Assembly: GCA_948099385.1 (NCBI GenBank)
Contig: CANUEZ040000047.1
Location: 28,600,501 to 28,664,500 of the forward strand
Origin: Fasciola hepatica
Taxonomy: Eukaryota > Platyhelminthes > Trematoda > Plagiorchiida > Fasciolidae
Length of the DNA: 64,000 bases
Direction of reading: 5' to 3'
Shown here: positions 62,535-64,000 of the stretch, in pieces
Numbering within the stretch: the first letter of the stretch is position 1
How the letters are laid out: each line of letters starts with the position of its first letter
The notes under the pieces: model-generated
Told to the model about the DNA's origin: nothing
Databases searched by the model: none
Seen by the model: only the letters and a program-made list of their open reading frames with translations
Program-made: the position numbers and the translations under genes

Positions 62535-63582
62535 GTAGTTTCAGTCTTGGATCCGTCTTCTCATCCATCGGACGTATACAACGGTCAGTTCGTAGATTAG
62601 ATACTGCTTGAATTTCGCTGAGACACACAATCCATCGGTCGATTTCTTTCTGGGTTATTTCCTCGTCCCATTTGGCCTGTCTTCGACATAGGTCCTGGAA
62701 AAGCAATTTAGAAGGCATCAAACTGGGAGATACAAGCCCCATGGGGTCATAAATTGAAGCGATGTGGGTAAGTAAACCTCGCCGGATATATTTTTCCTCC
62801 CAAGGTGGATCCCATGGTATTCCCAGAGTTCGCTTCACTTCAGCTGGCTGTCGATCAAAGAAAATGGGTTTGGTTCCTGCTTTCGGCAGTTCTCCCAAAG
62901 CATGTGGCATATTACTGAAGAATTTAGTCAAGTTGAAACCGTCTTGCAGTAGAGCGTGCCGAAACGTTCTTCCCATTCTTCCAACGTCCTCCATTTTAGG
63001 TAAACTCATCAAACAATCATCTACGCAGAAGCTTTTCTTGGCTTGATTGATCACTGCAGTGCCGTAAATTGCCATATTACAGTCGATAGTGTTCTGCAAG
63101 GCTAAGTTGTAACATGACGGCGACGAGGTGGCCCCAAATGGATGAGACGTCATAAGATATGCTTCTGGTTTGTTGGTCACGTTACCGTTAGGCCACCAGA
63201 GAAGCTTCAGACAATGGCGGTCGCTTGGTGGGTCATTCACCTGGTGAAGCATAGCTTCAATATCGGCTACCGAAGTGTACCTGTACTCATGAAACCTCAA
63301 CAGCACTTGGCACAAACTACTGACAAGGTCTGGTCCCGTTAGCAGTTGTTCGTTCAGTGATGTGTGATGGACCTCCACAGCGCAGTCGAACATCGCTCTA
63401 ACCTTGGTTCGGTCGGCGTGTTTACATACGCCGTGTTGCGGAAGATACCAAACTTGGGGGCCAGTTAGGTTTTGCTCAGTCCCAGGTACCATCTCAGCGT
63501 AACCTTTTGATATATATTCGTTAATCGTTGCGCAGTACTTTTCCTTCAATAACTGATCGTTTTCAGAGACTTTGTTTGGCAC
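62254..63582 (-). pseudogene. BEL/Pao family B reverse transcriptase
   Basis: 442-codon frame. RT motifs in order: LLKEKYCATINEYISKGYAE, VRAMFDCAVEVHHTSLNEQ, LLTGPDLVSSLCQVLLRF, a degenerate HPFGATSSPSCYN, and SFCVDDCLMSL with the Asp-Asp pair near 63020. The thumb/connection has RRQAKWDEEITQKEID. The last 70 codons run out of frame with the RNase H that follows; a single frameshift near 62460 joins them (FSDSSELGFGAALF belongs to RNase H). Upstream it is in frame with the gag start across one TAA (63589-63591). The gag core and the protease between them are deleted. Confidence 0.93.
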
Positions 63583-63588
63583 TGGTTG

Positions 63589-63945
63589 TTACTGAGTCAA
63601 AACACGAATTCCAGGTTCCCTGACGGATATCTGGTCGACAGGTTGATCATTTGAAGTTGGGAGAGACTGTACATAGTTTTCGACTCGTTCGGGCTTCTCA
63701 GATGGCTGCGGAGTAGGTGGTCGAGAAGTCTGGGCCGACAGTATTGACCGTTCTTCCGCTTCCAGCTCACTTATGTTCTCTGCGAGCCTCATTCTGATAT
63801 CACTGATATGTCTTTCGAATTCCAGCTCAAGCTCCAACCCTTTTATCTTTAATTTTGCCAATTTCAGCTCTCGATTCAGCTTCCAGTCGGGGGATGGGCC
63901 TTGCGATAACTGACGTTTACTGGCGGAATCTTGACGGGACTGCAT
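63589..63945 (-). pseudogene. BEL/Pao family B gag N-terminal fragment
   Basis: The 118-codon frame from the Met at 63945 is highly charged and predicted coiled-coil (LKLAKLKIKGLELELEFE, LAENISELEAEER), like BEL gag N-termini. It ends at TAA, and the RT begins seven bases further in the same frame, so the DUF1759 region, zinc knuckles and protease are missing. The remaining 55 bp to the window end should be leader sequence. This copy cannot make particles or protease itself. Confidence 0.75.
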
Positions 63946-64000
63946 TTGACCAAATTTCCTTCAATTCCGATTCGGGCAGTATATCAAAGAAGCGGTTTGG

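Noticed and set aside
1..64000. CRISPR arrays, rRNA genes, bacterial operons or phage genes
   Set aside because: No regularly spaced repeats, no rRNA sequence and no prokaryotic gene organisation; spliced genes and retrotransposons show nuclear eukaryotic DNA.

Overview
This is a gene-poor, repeat-saturated stretch of a eukaryotic nuclear genome, most likely a parasitic flatworm and probably a tapeworm. The reasons are BEL/Pao and CR1-type retroelements in quantity, short spliceosomal introns of 31-68 nt, and A/T-rich simple repeats. The species assignment is inference; no single-copy host gene in the window fixes it.

Layout, left to right. 1-2720: a minus-strand BEL/Pao element (family A) with gag and protease, no reverse transcriptase, an RNase H fragment and a 5' LTR. 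2880-4310: a copy of a long non-coding repeat I call R2, truncating a Ty3/Gypsy integrase (4311-5088). 6480-9900 and 13290-16900: two decayed plus-strand non-LTR elements, interleaved with C/T-rich repeat families R1 and R3. 18485-21110: R2, minus. 21960-25896: CR1-like element copy 1, plus. 26850-34306: scrambled BEL family A pieces (RT plus, LTR minus, RNase H-integrase minus, LTR plus). 34307-39530: purine-rich repeat debris with no gene. 39530-41110: truncated R2 and a minus-strand non-LTR RT fragment. 41540-43021: an intronless, frameshifted copy of a mitochondrial ATP-Mg/Pi carrier. 46490-50480: CR1-like copy 2, minus. 51560-54160: R2, plus. 54830-55025: a palindromic TTGGGGC repeat block. 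55674-59372: two minus-strand genes, a TNP2/CACTA-like transposase followed by a small multi-exon gene I reconstructed by splicing (DUF4806-like). 59623-63945: a second BEL/Pao family (B) with one 825-bp LTR and a nearly complete pol.

The most interesting part is 55.6-59.4 kb. Eight exons separated by seven introns of 31-68 nt, all with GT..AG ends and matching phases, give an uninterrupted reading frame of about 317 codons that no single-frame ORF reveals. It lies downstream, on the same strand, of a transposase gene that also has a canonical 45-nt intron and a single in-frame stop. Together they look like a two-gene DNA transposon or its recent relic.

Other points are a run of about 490 bp with no difference I can find between the otherwise diverged CR1 copies, and an R2-CR1 pair repeated in inverted order on either side of the window centre. 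The two BEL elements also carry complementary internal deletions. Almost every other coding region is broken, so the window reads mainly as a record of transposition.
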